A stretch of DNA of 64,000 nucleotides from Deinococcus humi. GTDB lineage: Bacteria; Deinococcota; Deinococci; Deinococcales; Deinococcaceae. Positions within the stretch are counted from its first letter, which is position 1; every line of letters begins with the position of its first letter. The notes beneath the pieces were generated by a model that saw only the letters and a program-made list of their open reading frames with translations, was not told where the DNA came from and searched no databases. This document shows positions 54,241 to 64,000 of the stretch, one piece after another. Location: the NCBI RefSeq assembly GCF_014201875.1, contig NZ_JACHFL010000001.1, forward strand, positions 656,183-720,182. The letters run 5' to 3'. The translations under genes and the position numbers were made by a program.

Positions 54241-54819
54241 TCAAGTGTCGTCCTGCTCCACTTCGGCGTCATTGTCTGACTCGTCCGGCTCGCCCAGCAG
54301 GCCCTCCGGTGCGTCGGCGGTCAGGGACAGGCTTTGTGGGCGCTGTTTGGCATTCAGATTCACGGTGACATACGGCGCTTGCAGCGGAATCAGCGCCTCT
54401 CCACCCTCGTGGGTGACCACCAGCAGGTCCTGATGCCCGGCGTCCAGCACATCCCTGACTGTCCCCAGTTCCGTCCCCTCCGCGTCGCTGAGGCTCAGCC
54501 CGCGCAGCTCGTGGAAATAATACACACCCTCTTCTGGGGCGGGCAGTTCGTCGTCAGCGGCGTAGACATTCAGGCCGCGCAGCGCCTCGGCCCCCTCGCG
54601 GGAGGACAGGCCCGCCAATTGCAGTGCCACGCCGGGCGCGAGCGGCGTGGTCCGCATCACCCTGAGCCAGCCCCGTCCCTCGACGTACACGCGCCGCAGA
54701 GCCTTGAACTGTGCCGCGTCCCCCAGCACATACACTTTGACGCCGCCCTGAACACCATGCGGTCCCAGGAAATGGCCCAGGCGGGTGATCTCGGTGCCCG
54801 CCGCGCTTGTATCGGTCAT
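54241..54819 (-). CDS. rimM: 16S rRNA processing protein RimM
   Basis: 192 residues from the ATG at 54819, two nt after the khpA stop. The N-terminal RimM domain starts [20 protein letters not shown], and the PRC-barrel domain follows with [16 protein letters not shown] near residue 100 and [20 protein letters not shown] near 120, LIPLQAPYV near 145. RimM helps mature the 30S head with S19. The acidic C-terminal tail is slightly longer than usual. It lies in the conserved order with khpA and trmD. Confidence 0.95.
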   Translation of the reverse strand: MTDTSAAGTEITRLGHFLGPHGVQGGVKVYVLGDAAQFKALRRVYVEGRGWLRVMRTTPLAPGVALQLAGLSSREGAEALRGLNVYAADDELPAPEEGVYYFHELRGLSLSDAEGTELGTVRDVLDAGHQDLLVVTHEGGEALIPLQAPYVTVNLNAKQRPQSLSLTADAPEGLLGEPDESDNDAEVEQDDT

Positions 54820-54821
54820 GC

Positions 54822-55061
54822 TCAACCCTTGCGTGGGGCGTCCAGGTCGACGTTCACGCGCTCGCGGGGGTCGCTGGCAGCGCGCACCAGCGTGCGGATG
54901 GCCTGAATCACGCGGCCCTGCCGTCCGATCAATCGACCCTCCTCACCGGGGGCGACGCGCACCATCACGGTTGGCCCCCGCTTGGACACGCGCACCAGCG
55001 ACGGCTGATCCACCACGCTTTGCGCCAGGAACAGGGTCAGTTCAGTCGGATCGCTCTTCAT
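54822..55061 (-). CDS. khpA: KH-domain RNA-binding protein KhpA
   Basis: 79 residues from the ATG at 55061: MKSDPTELTLFLAQSVVDQP, then the KH core with GEEGRLIGRQGRVIQAIRTL holding the GxxG loop (GRQG). KhpA forms a heterodimer with KhpB in other bacteria. It is the first gene of khpA-rimM-trmD and has a TAGAAT box 7 nt upstream. The upstream frame beyond 55061 crosses the rpsP terminator and is not coding. Confidence 0.93.
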   Translation of the reverse strand: MKSDPTELTLFLAQSVVDQPSLVRVSKRGPTVMVRVAPGEEGRLIGRQGRVIQAIRTLVRAASDPRERVNVDLDAPRKG

Positions 55062-55068
55062 GGTGTGC

Positions 55069-55074
55069 ATTCTA
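55069..55074 (-). promoter_or_regulatory. Leaderless -10 box (TAGAAT), khpA-rimM-trmD
   Basis: TAGAAT ends 7 nt before the ATG at 55061, downstream of the rpsP terminator. Confidence 0.65.
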
Positions 55075-55117
55075 GAGGGAGCGGCGTGACCGAAGGCTGA
55101 CAAACGGAACCAAAACG

Positions 55118-55140
55118 AAAAAAGGCTCCCGCAGGAGCCT
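55118..55140 (-). terminator. Rho-independent terminator after rpsP
   Basis: On the minus strand AGGCTCC and GGAGCCT pair around a 4-nt loop and are followed by a T-run. It separates rpsP from khpA. Confidence 0.9.
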
Positions 55141-55159
55141 CTGTTCAAGCTTGGACGGT

Positions 55160-55408
55160 TCAGGAGAACTTGACGCCCTGCGACTTCAGCAGACGGCGGG
55201 CGGTGTCGGTGGGCTGAGCGCCGACGCCGATCCAGTGCTGGGCGCGTTCGGTGTTGACCTTCAGGTAGTTCTCGGAGGTCTTACGGGGATCATAGTGACC
55301 CAGGTTCTCGATGTAACCGCCGTCGCGGGCGCGGCGGCTGTCAGTCACGACGATACGGTAGTGGGGGTTGTGGGTGGAACCGAAACGGGACAGGCGAATC
55401 TTGACCAT
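55160..55408 (-). CDS. rpsP: 30S ribosomal protein S16
   Basis: 82 residues from the ATG at 55408: [20 protein letters not shown] with the following [20 protein letters not shown], the standard S16 core. It is needed for 30S assembly. The AGAGG about 10 nt upstream is the likely ribosome binding site, so this gene has a leader, unlike khpA. It is followed by a strong terminator, which splits the usual rpsP-khpA-rimM-trmD cluster into two transcripts. Confidence 0.98.
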   Translation of the reverse strand: MVKIRLSRFGSTHNPHYRIVVTDSRRARDGGYIENLGHYDPRKTSENYLKVNTERAQHWIGVGAQPTDTARRLLKSQGVKFS

Positions 55409-55930
55409 GATGGAAAACCTCTGATGTGATCTGTGGTTTGAAGGTGTTGCACCCGCAAGGATGGCGGGGATCATACGGGCCGACAGCAGCCAACCGGGCC
55501 GCGCACCGAAGCAGAGTATCAAAGCCGGGAATGAGAAGGCAAGAGGCGCGGTGCCGCATTCGACTGCCAGTCCCCTGAAGCTGCCGTAAAGGCCTGGTCA
55601 AGGGGCCTCAAGCTGAATCGGGATCAGAAAGGTCCTCCTCACTCCAAGATAAAGGGGGAGACCTTATACCCCAGTTTCCTTGCACACCCTCCAAGATACT
55701 GAAAGGCACTCTACTTCCACCTAGTTAGGCCGTACCCAGGGCGAATATGGCAACGCTGGGTAATTGTAGGCCGTTGTTGAAAAATCTTATCTGGATGATT
55801 GAGACCTGTGATCCCCGTGCGACTGCGTCAAGCGGCGGGTATACACCCAGTTGGAGGGGTCCCGCGCCCTCCCCCGCCGGGACAGAGAGTTATGAAATGC
55901 CTTCACGCCGCCAAAACTGTTGGTGCCCCC
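55409..55930. other. Intergenic region between rpsP and the GntR-like gene
   Basis: About 520 nt with no supported gene. It must hold the rpsP promoter. GGGTATACACCC at 55837-55848 lies upstream of the regulator gene and partly resembles the palindrome at 56355. Confidence 0.45.
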
Positions 55931-56344
55931 ATGAATGACACACCGCTGAATGACCCCTCCTCCAAGCCCGGCGAACTGCTCGCCCTGCTGGCCACCCAGG
56001 TGGGAAAACCAGGGTCTTTGCCCGTCTACCTCCAGCTGCGACAGGCACTGGCGCAGGCCATTCAGGATGGGCGGCTCCGTCCTGGCGATTCGTTGCCTGC
56101 CGTGCGCGCGTTGGCCTCAGCGCTGGCACTGGCTCCCAACACAGTTGCCAAGACCTATGCCCTGCTGCAAGACGATGGCCTGACTGAAAACCGCGCCGGG
56201 GCAGGCACGCGGGTACGGGCCGACAGCGCGGCCGGACAGCAGAGCGGCCTCCTTGAGCTGCGGCGGTGCCTGCAAGAGTTGAAAGCTGCTGGAGTGCGGC
56301 CCGATGAGCTGCGGGCTCTCGTCGATGAGGTGCTGGCGGGTTAA
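55931..56344 (+). CDS. Short GntR-family regulator (YtrA-like)
   Basis: 137 residues from the ATG at 55931; an in-frame ATG at 55892 with a purine-rich upstream stretch is the main alternative. The winged helix is clear: LPVYLQLRQALAQAIQDGRL, RPGDSLPAVRALASALALAP, NTVAKTYALLQDDGLTENRA, GAGTRVRAD. The short helical tail (LLELRRCLQELKAAGVRPDE) and lack of an effector domain match the YtrA subfamily, which often regulates ABC transporters. Here the gene ends 11 nt before a palindrome in front of transketolase. Confidence 0.88.
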   Translation: MNDTPLNDPSSKPGELLALLATQVGKPGSLPVYLQLRQALAQAIQDGRLRPGDSLPAVRALASALALAPNTVAKTYALLQDDGLTENRAGAGTRVRADSAAGQQSGLLELRRCLQELKAAGVRPDELRALVDEVLAG

Positions 56345-56354
56345 CCGTCTATAA

Positions 56355-56369
56355 GTGTACGTGGTACAC
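56355..56369. promoter_or_regulatory. Palindrome at the transketolase promoter: candidate GntR operator
   Basis: GTGTAC-GTG-GTACAC has perfect 6-bp arms. It covers the position where a -35 element would lie for the TAGGAT box at 56385, and directly follows the GntR-like gene. Binding there would be expected to block transcription. Confidence 0.6.
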
Positions 56370-56384
56370 AATCAGCGGGCACGC

Positions 56385-56390
56385 TAGGAT
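56385..56390 (+). promoter_or_regulatory. Leaderless -10 box (TAGGAT), tkt
   Basis: TAGGAT ends 7 nt before the ATG at 56398. Confidence 0.65.
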
Positions 56391-56397
56391 GGGAACC

Positions 56398-58380
56398 ATG
56401 ACGCAAGCCACCGAAGGAAATCTCGAACAGCTCAGCATCAACACCATCCGCACGCTGTCCATTGACGGCGTGCAGGCCGCCAACAGCGGGCATCCTGGCG
56501 CGCCGCTGGGAATGGCCCCGATGGGCTACGTGATCTGGCAGGATTTCCTGCGCCACAATCCCGGCAACCCCCACTGGCCCGGCCGTGACCGTTTTGTGCT
56601 GTCAGCGGGCCACGCCAGCATGCTGATCTACAGCCTCCTGCACCTGACGGGCTACGACATGCCGTTGCAGGAGCTGAAAAACTTCCGGCAGTGGAACAGC
56701 AAGACGCCGGGCCACCCGGAGTTCTTCCACACGCCGGGGCTGGACGCCACCACCGGGCCGCTGGGGCAGGGCGCGGCGATGACCGTGGGCATGGCGATGG
56801 CCGAGCGTCACCTGGCCGCGCAGTACAACCGCGACGGCTTCCCCATCTTCGACAACTACACCTACAGCATCATGGGCGACGGCGACCTGCAGGAAGGCGT
56901 CAATCACGAGTCCGCCGCCCTTGCCGGACACCTCAAGCTGGGCAAGCTGATCTGGTTCCATGATGACAACCGCGTTCAGCTGGACACCGCCACCGAGAAG
57001 GCCGAGTCTGAGGACACCGCCGAACGCTACCGCGCCTACGGTTGGGAAGTGCTGAAGGTGGAGGACGGCAACAACCTCGAGGAAATCCGCGCGGCGATCA
57101 TCAACGCCCGCAACAACACCTCGCAGCCCACCCTCATTCAGGTGAGGACCATCATCGGTTTCGGCAGCCCACGCGCCGGGACGAGCAAGGCCCACGGCGA
57201 GGCGCTGGGCGCGGAGGGTGTGGCCGCGACGAAAGCTGCGCTGAACTGGGACTACCCACCCTTCACCGTCCCAGACGGGGTGGCCGGACATATGGATGCC
57301 CGGGAGCGCGGCGCAAAACAGGAGCAGGCATGGCAGGAGATGATGGACGGCTACCGCGCCGCTCATCCGGACCTTGGCAAAGAGGTGGACGCGCTGCTGG
57401 CCCGCGATTTGCCCGCCAACCTGGAAGACAGCCTGCCCAGATATGAAGTGGGCGGCAAGGCGATGGCGACGCGCAATGCCAGCGGCGAGGCGATCAACGC
57501 GCTGGCTGCCGTGGTGCCGGGACTGATGGGCGGCAGCGCGGACCTGTCGGGCAGCACCAAGACCACCATCAAGGACGGCGGCGTGCTGAACCATGACCAC
57601 TATGCGGATCGCAACGTCTACTTCGGCGTACGCGAGTTCGGCATGGCCGCCGCCGCCAACGGCCTGAGTCTGTACGGCGGCGTGCGCCCGCTGGTGGGCA
57701 CGTTCCTGGTCTTCGCCGATTACCTCAAGCCCGCCTTCCGCCTGAGCGCCATTCAGATGCAGCCGGTGACCTACGTGCTGACCCACGACAGCATCGGGCT
57801 GGGCGAGGACGGCCCCACCCACCAGCCGATTGACCAGCTCGCCATGCTGCGCGCCGTGCCGGGCGCCCATGTAATTCGGCCCGCCGACGCCAACGAGACC
57901 GCCATTGCCTGGCAGATGGCGCTGGAATACGAGAAAGGCCCTACCGCGCTGGCGCTGTCCCGTCAGGACCTGCGAATCCTGCCTCGCAATCCAGAAGGCG
58001 TTAAAAAGGGCGCCTACGTCTTGCAGGATGCCGAGAACCCCGCCGTGATTCTGGTGGCCAGCGGCTCGGAAGTCGGACTCGCGCTGGACGCCGCCGAGGC
58101 GCTGGGCCAGCAGGGCACCGCTGCCCGCGTCGTCTCGATGCCATGCATGGAGATCTTCCGCGAACAGGATGGGAGCTACCGCGACAGCGTGCTGACCCCC
58201 GGCGTCAAGCGCGTCGCCATCGAGGCCGCCGCCAAATCCCCCTGGTACGAGTGGGTGGGTCTGGAGGGCGCGGTAATCGGCATGGACACCTTCGGGGCCA
58301 GCGCACCCGCTGAAATTCTGTTCGAGAAGTTCGGCTTCAGCGTGGAGAACGTGGTCAAGGTGGTCAAGAGCGTCCTCTGA
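56398..58380 (+). CDS. tkt: Transketolase
   Basis: 660 residues. It transfers two-carbon ketol units using thiamine diphosphate in the pentose phosphate pathway. The ThDP motif is complete (GDGDLQEGVNHE near residue 162, ending in the metal-binding N region LIWFHDDNRVQLD). SIDGVQAANSGHPGAPLG near 20 and GLGEDGPTHQPIDQLAMLRA near 465 are family hallmarks. The start at 56398 is selected by the -10 box. With tal at 41748 it covers the non-oxidative branch. A terminator follows at 58401. Confidence 0.97.
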   Translation: MTQATEGNLEQLSINTIRTLSIDGVQAANSGHPGAPLGMAPMGYVIWQDFLRHNPGNPHWPGRDRFVLSAGHASMLIYSLLHLTGYDMPLQELKNFRQWNSKTPGHPEFFHTPGLDATTGPLGQGAAMTVGMAMAERHLAAQYNRDGFPIFDNYTYSIMGDGDLQEGVNHESAALAGHLKLGKLIWFHDDNRVQLDTATEKAESEDTAERYRAYGWEVLKVEDGNNLEEIRAAIINARNNTSQPTLIQVRTIIGFGSPRAGTSKAHGEALGAEGVAATKAALNWDYPPFTVPDGVAGHMDARERGAKQEQAWQEMMDGYRAAHPDLGKEVDALLARDLPANLEDSLPRYEVGGKAMATRNASGEAINALAAVVPGLMGGSADLSGSTKTTIKDGGVLNHDHYADRNVYFGVREFGMAAAANGLSLYGGVRPLVGTFLVFADYLKPAFRLSAIQMQPVTYVLTHDSIGLGEDGPTHQPIDQLAMLRAVPGAHVIRPADANETAIAWQMALEYEKGPTALALSRQDLRILPRNPEGVKKGAYVLQDAENPAVILVASGSEVGLALDAAEALGQQGTAARVVSMPCMEIFREQDGSYRDSVLTPGVKRVAIEAAAKSPWYEWVGLEGAVIGMDTFGASAPAEILFEKFGFSVENVVKVVKSVL

Positions 58381-58400
58381 ATTTCCTTTCTGAAGATGGC

Positions 58401-58425
58401 ATCCCCCGGCGTGACGCCGGGGGAT
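58401..58425. terminator. Terminator after tkt, possibly bidirectional
   Basis: ATCCCCCGGC and GCCGGGGGAT are perfect 10-bp arms around GTGAC, followed on the plus strand by TTGCTTTTA. The convergent ABC gene ends a few bases away. Confidence 0.85.
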
Positions 58426-58431
58426 TTGCTT

Positions 58432-59930
<1,499 letters not shown>

Positions 59931-59934
<4 letters not shown>

Positions 59935-60869
59935 GCTTCCAGCGTCTCCTGAAGCTGTGACCCCTGCGGCAGCTTCCGGGGACGGCCCAGGGTATTGACC
60001 AGCACCACACCGGCAATCGCCACCACGCCCCCCAGCAGGGTGATGGGCCGGGGCAGTTCGCCCAGCCACACCAGCGCGATCAGGATGGCCAGGACCGGGC
60101 TGACGTACAGGAACGACGTGGTGGTGCTGGCCGGAACGCGCGACAGCGCAAAGGTCCAGGTCAGGTAGGACAGTGCAGAGGGAAACACCCCCAGGTAGAT
60201 CAGCGCCAGATGGGCCGACAGGGGCGCGGCCCGCAACTCCCCCGCGAAACCGGGCAGGAAGACCAGCAGGGGTACAGCTCCCAGCAGCAACGACCACACC
60301 GTGAAGTGCAGCGGATTCATACGCCGCAGCAGCGGTTTCTGGAATACGAAATAGATGCTGGTGAACAGCGCTGCCCCCAGGATCAGCAGCGCTCCCTGCG
60401 TGAAGCTCAGACCCTGACCGCTGCCCAGCACGATCAGCGTGACGCCGCCCAAGCTGATCAGGGTGCCCAGCCAGCCCAGCGCGTTCAGTCGTTCGCCGCC
60501 AAACCGGGTGGCCAGCAACGCCGTGATCACCGGCCCCGCCGCGATGATCAGGCTGGCGGTGCCGGCGGGCACGCTGACCTCGCCATAATTGAGCAGCACG
60601 TGGTACAGGGTGATGCCCATGAAGCTCAGGCCGAAGATGCGCGCCAGGTCTGCTGCCGAAGGAACGGGAATTCGGGCGATCACCGCGTACGTCCCCAGCG
60701 CTACCGCCGCCACCAGAAAGCGGTACAGCGTCAGGTGACCCGGCGAGAAGGCGTCCAGACCCGCCCGGATCCCCGCGAAAGCTGAGGCCCAGAAGACGAG
60801 GGTCACCAGGATGGCCGTCAGCGACAGGGGGTCCAGACCTTCGGGGCGGGCGGACGGGGGAGCGCTCAT
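59931..60869 (-). CDS. EamA-family (DMT) transporter
   Basis: 312 residues with ten transmembrane spans, two EamA repeats (about residues 10-150 and 160-295). Repeat hallmarks include [39 protein letters not shown] and [21 protein letters not shown]. The family exports or exchanges amino acids and metabolites. It is coupled to the downstream ABC fusion gene by a 4-nt overlap, an uncommon pairing. TAGGCT lies 9 nt upstream of the ATG and could be its -10 box. Confidence 0.9.
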
Positions 60870-61048
60870 ACGCCCGCCAGCCTAGAGCATGACGCGCCTC
60901 TGGAGGGGGTCTTCATCCCCCTTCTGCACCCTCGCTCTGCGGCACCCTTCAGATCAATCCCATCTCAACCCCAGGTCAAGGGCCGCACACCTTCTGCCCG
61001 CATAGGTGCGGAAGGATACACCCACTGCACGTTCAGGAGGCCAGCCAT

Positions 61049-61258
61049 ATGGGAGAAGGAAAACCCACCAGCACACCCATCGACATGGAGACCCACGAGG
61101 GCGGCGCGGCCAGCACCTACGGGGCCAACACCAACCTTGATCCGCAGATGCAGGGCGGCCCGGCCACTGCGTCCGACCGCGCAGCCACCGACGAGATCGA
61201 GAAACAGCATGAGGAGCAGGGGACCCCTGCATCTCAGTCCGGGCCCCCCGAATCCTGA
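61049..61258 (+). CDS. Small acidic, probably disordered protein
   Basis: 69 residues starting [19 protein letters not shown], rich in Gly, Ala, Thr, Glu and Gln with almost no hydrophobic residues ([18 protein letters not shown] near the end). It is likely disordered. AGGAGG lies 8-9 nt before the start, a strong ribosome binding site. No family is recognised. It lies 110 nt ahead of the SRPBCC gene and may be co-expressed. Confidence 0.7.
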   Translation: MGEGKPTSTPIDMETHEGGAASTYGANTNLDPQMQGGPATASDRAATDEIEKQHEEQGTPASQSGPPES

Positions 61259-61367
61259 CCTCTGGCCGAGTCGGCCGGAAGCAGCTCCGCACATATTCTG
61301 GATTGGTTTACCTTTCGCCGCTCCCCCACCCCCAACCTTTAGACTGCCGGTGAACGGAGGATCAACG

Positions 61368-62015
61368 ATGACAAAAACAGAAGACAGTGGAATGGACCAG
61401 ACCCGCCTGATTAGTGGCGCGGCAGGCGGCGCTCTGCTGCTGATGGGTCTGCGCAAGCGTGGCGTGCTGGGTCTTGGTCTGGCAGCGGTTGGTGGGTACC
61501 TGGCGTACCGTGCGGCCACCGGCAACGACCCGGTCATGGCGGCTGTGGGCGGCGGCGGCGCAACCAGCTCCAAGCCCATTTTCGTGGAGCACAGCGTGGT
61601 CATCGACCGGCCCACACAGGGGGTCTACGACTACTGGCGCAAACTGGAAAACCTGCCCAGGATCATGAGCCACCTGGAAAGCGTGACCGAGCTGGACGAC
61701 AAGCGCAGCCGCTGGGTCGCCAAGGCCCCGCTGGGCACCCACGTTGAGTGGGAGGCCGAGATCGTTAACGACAAACCCGGTCAGCGCATCGGCTGGCACT
61801 CCCTGCCGGGCGCCACCGTGGACAATGCCGGCAGCGTACAGTTTGAGGAATTGCCCAACGGCGGAACTCGCGTGCACGTGGCCCTCAGCTACCGGCCCCC
61901 GGCTGGCCCGCTGGGCGCCGCCGTCGCCAAGCTGTTTGGCGAGGAGCCCAGCCAGCAGATCGCCGAGGATCTGCAAAAGTTCAAGGCCACCTTTGAGGGC
62001 AGCGACAAGAACTGA
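61368..62015 (+). CDS. SRPBCC-family protein with N-terminal membrane segment
   Basis: 215 residues from the ATG at 61368, which follows GGAGG. One or two short hydrophobic stretches at about residues 16-50 ([20 protein letters not shown]) precede a START-like Polyketide_cyc domain (about 68-205: [56 protein letters not shown]). The fold forms a hydrophobic cavity for lipids or other ligands. Similar membrane-tethered versions exist in many bacteria; the ligand is unknown. Confidence 0.88.
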   Translation: MTKTEDSGMDQTRLISGAAGGALLLMGLRKRGVLGLGLAAVGGYLAYRAATGNDPVMAAVGGGGATSSKPIFVEHSVVIDRPTQGVYDYWRKLENLPRIMSHLESVTELDDKRSRWVAKAPLGTHVEWEAEIVNDKPGQRIGWHSLPGATVDNAGSVQFEELPNGGTRVHVALSYRPPAGPLGAAVAKLFGEEPSQQIAEDLQKFKATFEGSDKN

Positions 62016-62030
62016 GCGGCATCTGAACTG

Positions 62031-62064
62031 AAAGAGGCTGGAGCAATTACGCTCCAGCCTCTTT
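62031..62064. terminator. Perfect 14-bp terminator hairpin, both directions
   Basis: AAAGAGGCTGGAGC and GCTCCAGCCTCTTT pair around a 6-nt loop, ending with TTT on both strands. Confidence 0.85.
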
Positions 62065-62107
62065 GCCGTTGATCAGGTTCAGAATTTTGAAGCCACCCAG
62101 ACCATGC

Positions 62108-62113
62108 CACAAT
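62108..62113 (+). promoter_or_regulatory. Possible leaderless -10 box (CACAAT), mgsA
   Basis: CACAAT ends 6 nt before the ATG at 62120; same hexamer and spacing as before the methyltransferase gene. Confidence 0.4.
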
Positions 62114-62119
62114 GCCCGG

Positions 62120-62536
62120 ATGACCGCACCAACACCCCCAGCAGCCGACACGCGGCAGGTGGCCCTGATTGCACATGACAAGAAGAAGCTGGAACTCGCG
62201 ATGTTCGCACTGGCCCACCGTGAGACCCTGGCCCGCTTTCATCTGGTGGCGACGGGCACCACTGGGGGCATCCTGCACAAACAGACCGGATTGCAGGTCG
62301 AGCGTGTGCTCTCTGGCCCACTGGGTGGGGACCAGCAGATTGGCGCGCGACTGGCCGAGGAACGTGTTCTGGCTGTGTTCTTCTTCCGTGATCCTCTGAC
62401 CGCACAGCCCCATGAGCCGGACGTCAGTGCCCTAGTGCGCCTGTGCGACGTCCACGACATCCCGCTGGCCACCAACCCGGCCAGTGCCCAGGCGCTGATG
62501 CTGTGGTTGCGCGAGCAGATTGGCAGTTCTGCCTGA
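62120..62536 (+). CDS. mgsA: Methylglyoxal synthase
   Basis: 138 residues. It converts dihydroxyacetone phosphate to methylglyoxal and phosphate, a bypass of lower glycolysis. The family pattern is complete: [24 protein letters not shown] near residue 48, [12 protein letters not shown] near 66 with the catalytic aspartate, [16 protein letters not shown] near 90 with the second aspartate, and the C-terminal NPASAQALM. The ATG at 62120 gives normal length; the frame is open upstream to 62063 through the terminator hairpin. It is a single gene. Confidence 0.95.
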   Translation: MTAPTPPAADTRQVALIAHDKKKLELAMFALAHRETLARFHLVATGTTGGILHKQTGLQVERVLSGPLGGDQQIGARLAEERVLAVFFFRDPLTAQPHEPDVSALVRLCDVHDIPLATNPASAQALMLWLREQIGSSA

Positions 62537-62541
62537 TGGGC

Positions 62542-63174
62542 TCAGCGGGCGACCACGGCGACGTAGATCTCTGCCGCCCCCGCCGCAGAGAGCGCATCCC
62601 GACAGGCGATCAGGGTGCTGCCGGAGGTCATCACGTCATCGAGCAGCAGCAGTGGACCTGAGGGCAGGCGGCCCGTCCTGACCGCGAACGCTCCAGTCAT
62701 CTCGTGGCGTCCAGCGGCCTGCTGGCGCGCCTGCTGACGGGTCGCGCGGGTACGGCGTAGGGCGTCCACGCAGGGCACCTGCAGATGGCGGCCCACCTCG
62801 CGGGCCAGCAGTTCGGCCTGGTTGTAGCCGCGCTGGCGCTCTCGGGACGGATGGAGTGGAACCGGAACCACGGCGCCTACACCCCACTGCGGCGGAACGC
62901 CCGCCGCCAGCGCCTCACCCAGCACTCCCGCCAGCTCACGCGCGCCACCGAATTTTAGGGCACGAACGGCGCGGCGCTCCACGCCCCGGTAGCGGCCCAG
63001 ACTCACCAGATGCGGCTCCGGACGGGAACGCAACGGGCTGTACGATTCGACATGCGCGCGCAGACCGCCCCGGCAGGAAGGGCACAGCCCGACCTCTGCA
63101 CCCAGTTGCGCCCCACAACCAGGGCAGGCACGGGGCAGCAGGGTTCGCCACAGGCCGGCCAGCATGCCGGTCAC
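62542..63174 (-). CDS. comF: ComF-family phosphoribosyltransferase-like protein
   Basis: 210 residues. An N-terminal zinc ribbon (CPGCGAQLGAEVGLCPSC) precedes the PRT fold with VVPVPLHPSRERQRGYNQAE near residue 105 and the PRPP loop LLLLDDVMTSGSTLI near 180. ComF proteins are needed for late steps of natural transformation, which fits Deinococcus competence, though the reaction is unknown. The GTG at 63174 overlaps the stop of the upstream gene as GTGA; an ATG lies at 63165. Confidence 0.9.
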   Translation of the reverse strand: MTGMLAGLWRTLLPRACPGCGAQLGAEVGLCPSCRGGLRAHVESYSPLRSRPEPHLVSLGRYRGVERRAVRALKFGGARELAGVLGEALAAGVPPQWGVGAVVPVPLHPSRERQRGYNQAELLAREVGRHLQVPCVDALRRTRATRQQARQQAAGRHEMTGAFAVRTGRLPSGPLLLLDDVMTSGSTLIACRDALSAAGAAEIYVAVVAR

Positions 63175-63695
63175 GCTATGCCGCTGGCCACCAGCTCATC
63201 CAAGAACAGCGGCGGGATAGTGTCCTCGATGCGCTGCCAGGCACGTGATAGACCATCCGGGTCCAACATCGGAGCGGCCAGGGTCAGGCAGGCCAGATGA
63301 TGAGCGCAGACCTGCTGCACACCCCTGTCACCAAGCCGCGCACGCTCGCTGGCGGTCAGCAGCGCGGCAAAGGCATCGGGCCGCCCCAGCGCCGGATGAC
63401 TGCCTTCACGAATGGCAGCCCGCAGGAAGGCCGCCACCTCGGCAGGGTTGAGCCAGAATCCGAACATCAACGTATCGGACAGGCTGTCCAGTCGCCGCAT
63501 CCGCCCAGCGTCCAGTCCATGCTTGATCAAACTGCGCGCCAGATCCTGACGCTCGATTCGGGTAGCCGCATATTCGGGAAGGCTCAGCTGTTCGCCGCCC
63601 GGCGCGACCCGTCCTCCTACGGCGGCGCGCAGGCGGTAGGCCAGCACGTAACCCTGATACTCGCGCAACATCTCCGATACCGGGAGCCCACTCAT
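63171..63695 (-). CDS. Helical protein of unknown function, coupled to comF
   Basis: 174 residues, mostly helical, with no signal peptide or membrane span. Distinct stretches include EMLREYQGYVLAYRLRAAVG, LSLPEYAATRIERQDLARSL and FAALLTASERARLGDRGVQQ. I do not recognise a family. A TAGACT box lies 6 nt before the ATG at 63695. It overlaps comF by 4 nt, so translation is coupled, and a role near DNA uptake is possible but unproven. Confidence 0.7.
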   Translation of the reverse strand: MSGLPVSEMLREYQGYVLAYRLRAAVGGRVAPGGEQLSLPEYAATRIERQDLARSLIKHGLDAGRMRRLDSLSDTLMFGFWLNPAEVAAFLRAAIREGSHPALGRPDAFAALLTASERARLGDRGVQQVCAHHLACLTLAAPMLDPDGLSRAWQRIEDTIPPLFLDELVASGIA

Positions 63696-63701
63696 GGAGG
63701 C

Positions 63702-63707
63702 AGTCTA
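63702..63707 (-). promoter_or_regulatory. Leaderless -10 box (TAGACT) for the comF operon
   Basis: TAGACT ends 6 nt before the ATG at 63695. Confidence 0.65.
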
Positions 63708-63835
63708 GCGGGCCATAGACAGGCGGCATGGTGACTTTAATGCTGTTCCCAGCGATACGTATTGCCTCGGCCTGTCCAAACCGCTGCAAACAGGGCCCTA
63801 TTCGGGCGAGCATATAGCTGCACCACCAAATGAAA

Positions 63836-63870
63836 AAGCGCCCCCATACCGAAACGGTATGGGGACGCTT
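63836..63870 (-). terminator. Rho-independent terminator after the 16S rRNA
   Basis: On the minus strand a stem of 10 bp (CCCCATACCG / CGGTATGGGG) is extended by AAGCG / CGCTT past one mismatch, with an AAA/TTT loop, and is followed by TTTTTCATTT. It lies about 36 nt past the rRNA 3' end. Confidence 0.9.
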
Positions 63871-63905
63871 GAGAACGCATCTGGTGTTGATGAATGTGAC
63901 CTGTA

Positions 63906-64000
<95 letters not shown>

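Overview
The window is about 65% G+C, densely coded and almost certainly from the chromosome of a Deinococcus. The 3' end of a 16S rRNA gene closes the window on the minus strand. At least sixteen genes carry a TANNNT box 6-8 nt before the start codon and no Shine-Dalgarno, the leaderless promoter layout known from Deinococcus. The gene set (NadM-Nudix fusion, KhpA/KhpB, methylglyoxal synthase, TAXI protein, many secreted hydrolases) fits this genus. I see no insertion sequence, prophage, CRISPR array or tRNA gene.

Layout. 1-4.7 kb: a peptide uptake and hydrolysis operon (permease, solute-binding protein, unusual M28-like hydrolase) divergent from an IclR-type regulator, with an 18-bp palindrome between them. 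4.9-17.3 kb: secreted and envelope proteins (two alpha/beta hydrolases, AMIN-amidase, peptidoglycan-binding protein, C39 peptidase, TAXI protein with a coiled-coil membrane protein), a methyltransferase, a linker-rich cytochrome c, an alkyltransferase-like protein and a frameshifted MmcQ/YjbR gene. 17.4-27.6 kb: hemL, a CoA-binding protein, NadM-Nudix, two YbjN-like proteins, an MBL hydrolase, a GH31 glucosidase and a GNAT protein.

27.6-33.9 kb: a System I cytochrome c maturation operon in the order ccmC-ccmD-ccmE-ccmF-ccmG-ccmH-ccmI, where the last protein carries a cytochrome c domain, followed by a Rieske protein. ccmD (42 codons) is easily missed, and ccmA/ccmB are absent. 34.3-34.7 kb holds two small overlapping reading frames, each broken by one amber codon. 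34.8-45.3 kb: an M28 aminopeptidase, a P1 peptidase, a GT2-GT4 fusion, a DUF418 protein, KhpB, transaldolase with an unknown partner, and an SLC13 transporter.

45.3-56 kb: a histidine-phosphatase remnant, a TPR-HD-GYP-GGDEF protein behind a subtilisin-like lipoprotein with a triple octapeptide repeat, a parvulin, a FemAB-like protein, a LON-domain protein, and the rpsP / khpA-rimM-trmD translation cluster. 56-64 kb: a GntR-like regulator, a palindrome and transketolase; a fused ATPase-permease ABC protein with an EamA transporter; an SRPBCC protein; mgsA; comF; and the 16S rRNA gene with its own terminator, consistent with rRNA genes that are not joined in one operon.

I found no convincing new multi-gene defence or biosynthetic system. 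The most interesting leads are the leaderless promoter set, the M28-like protein lacking the catalytic glutamate pair, the CcmI-cytochrome c fusion, the amber-interrupted frames, the degenerate Nudix box and the transketolase operator.
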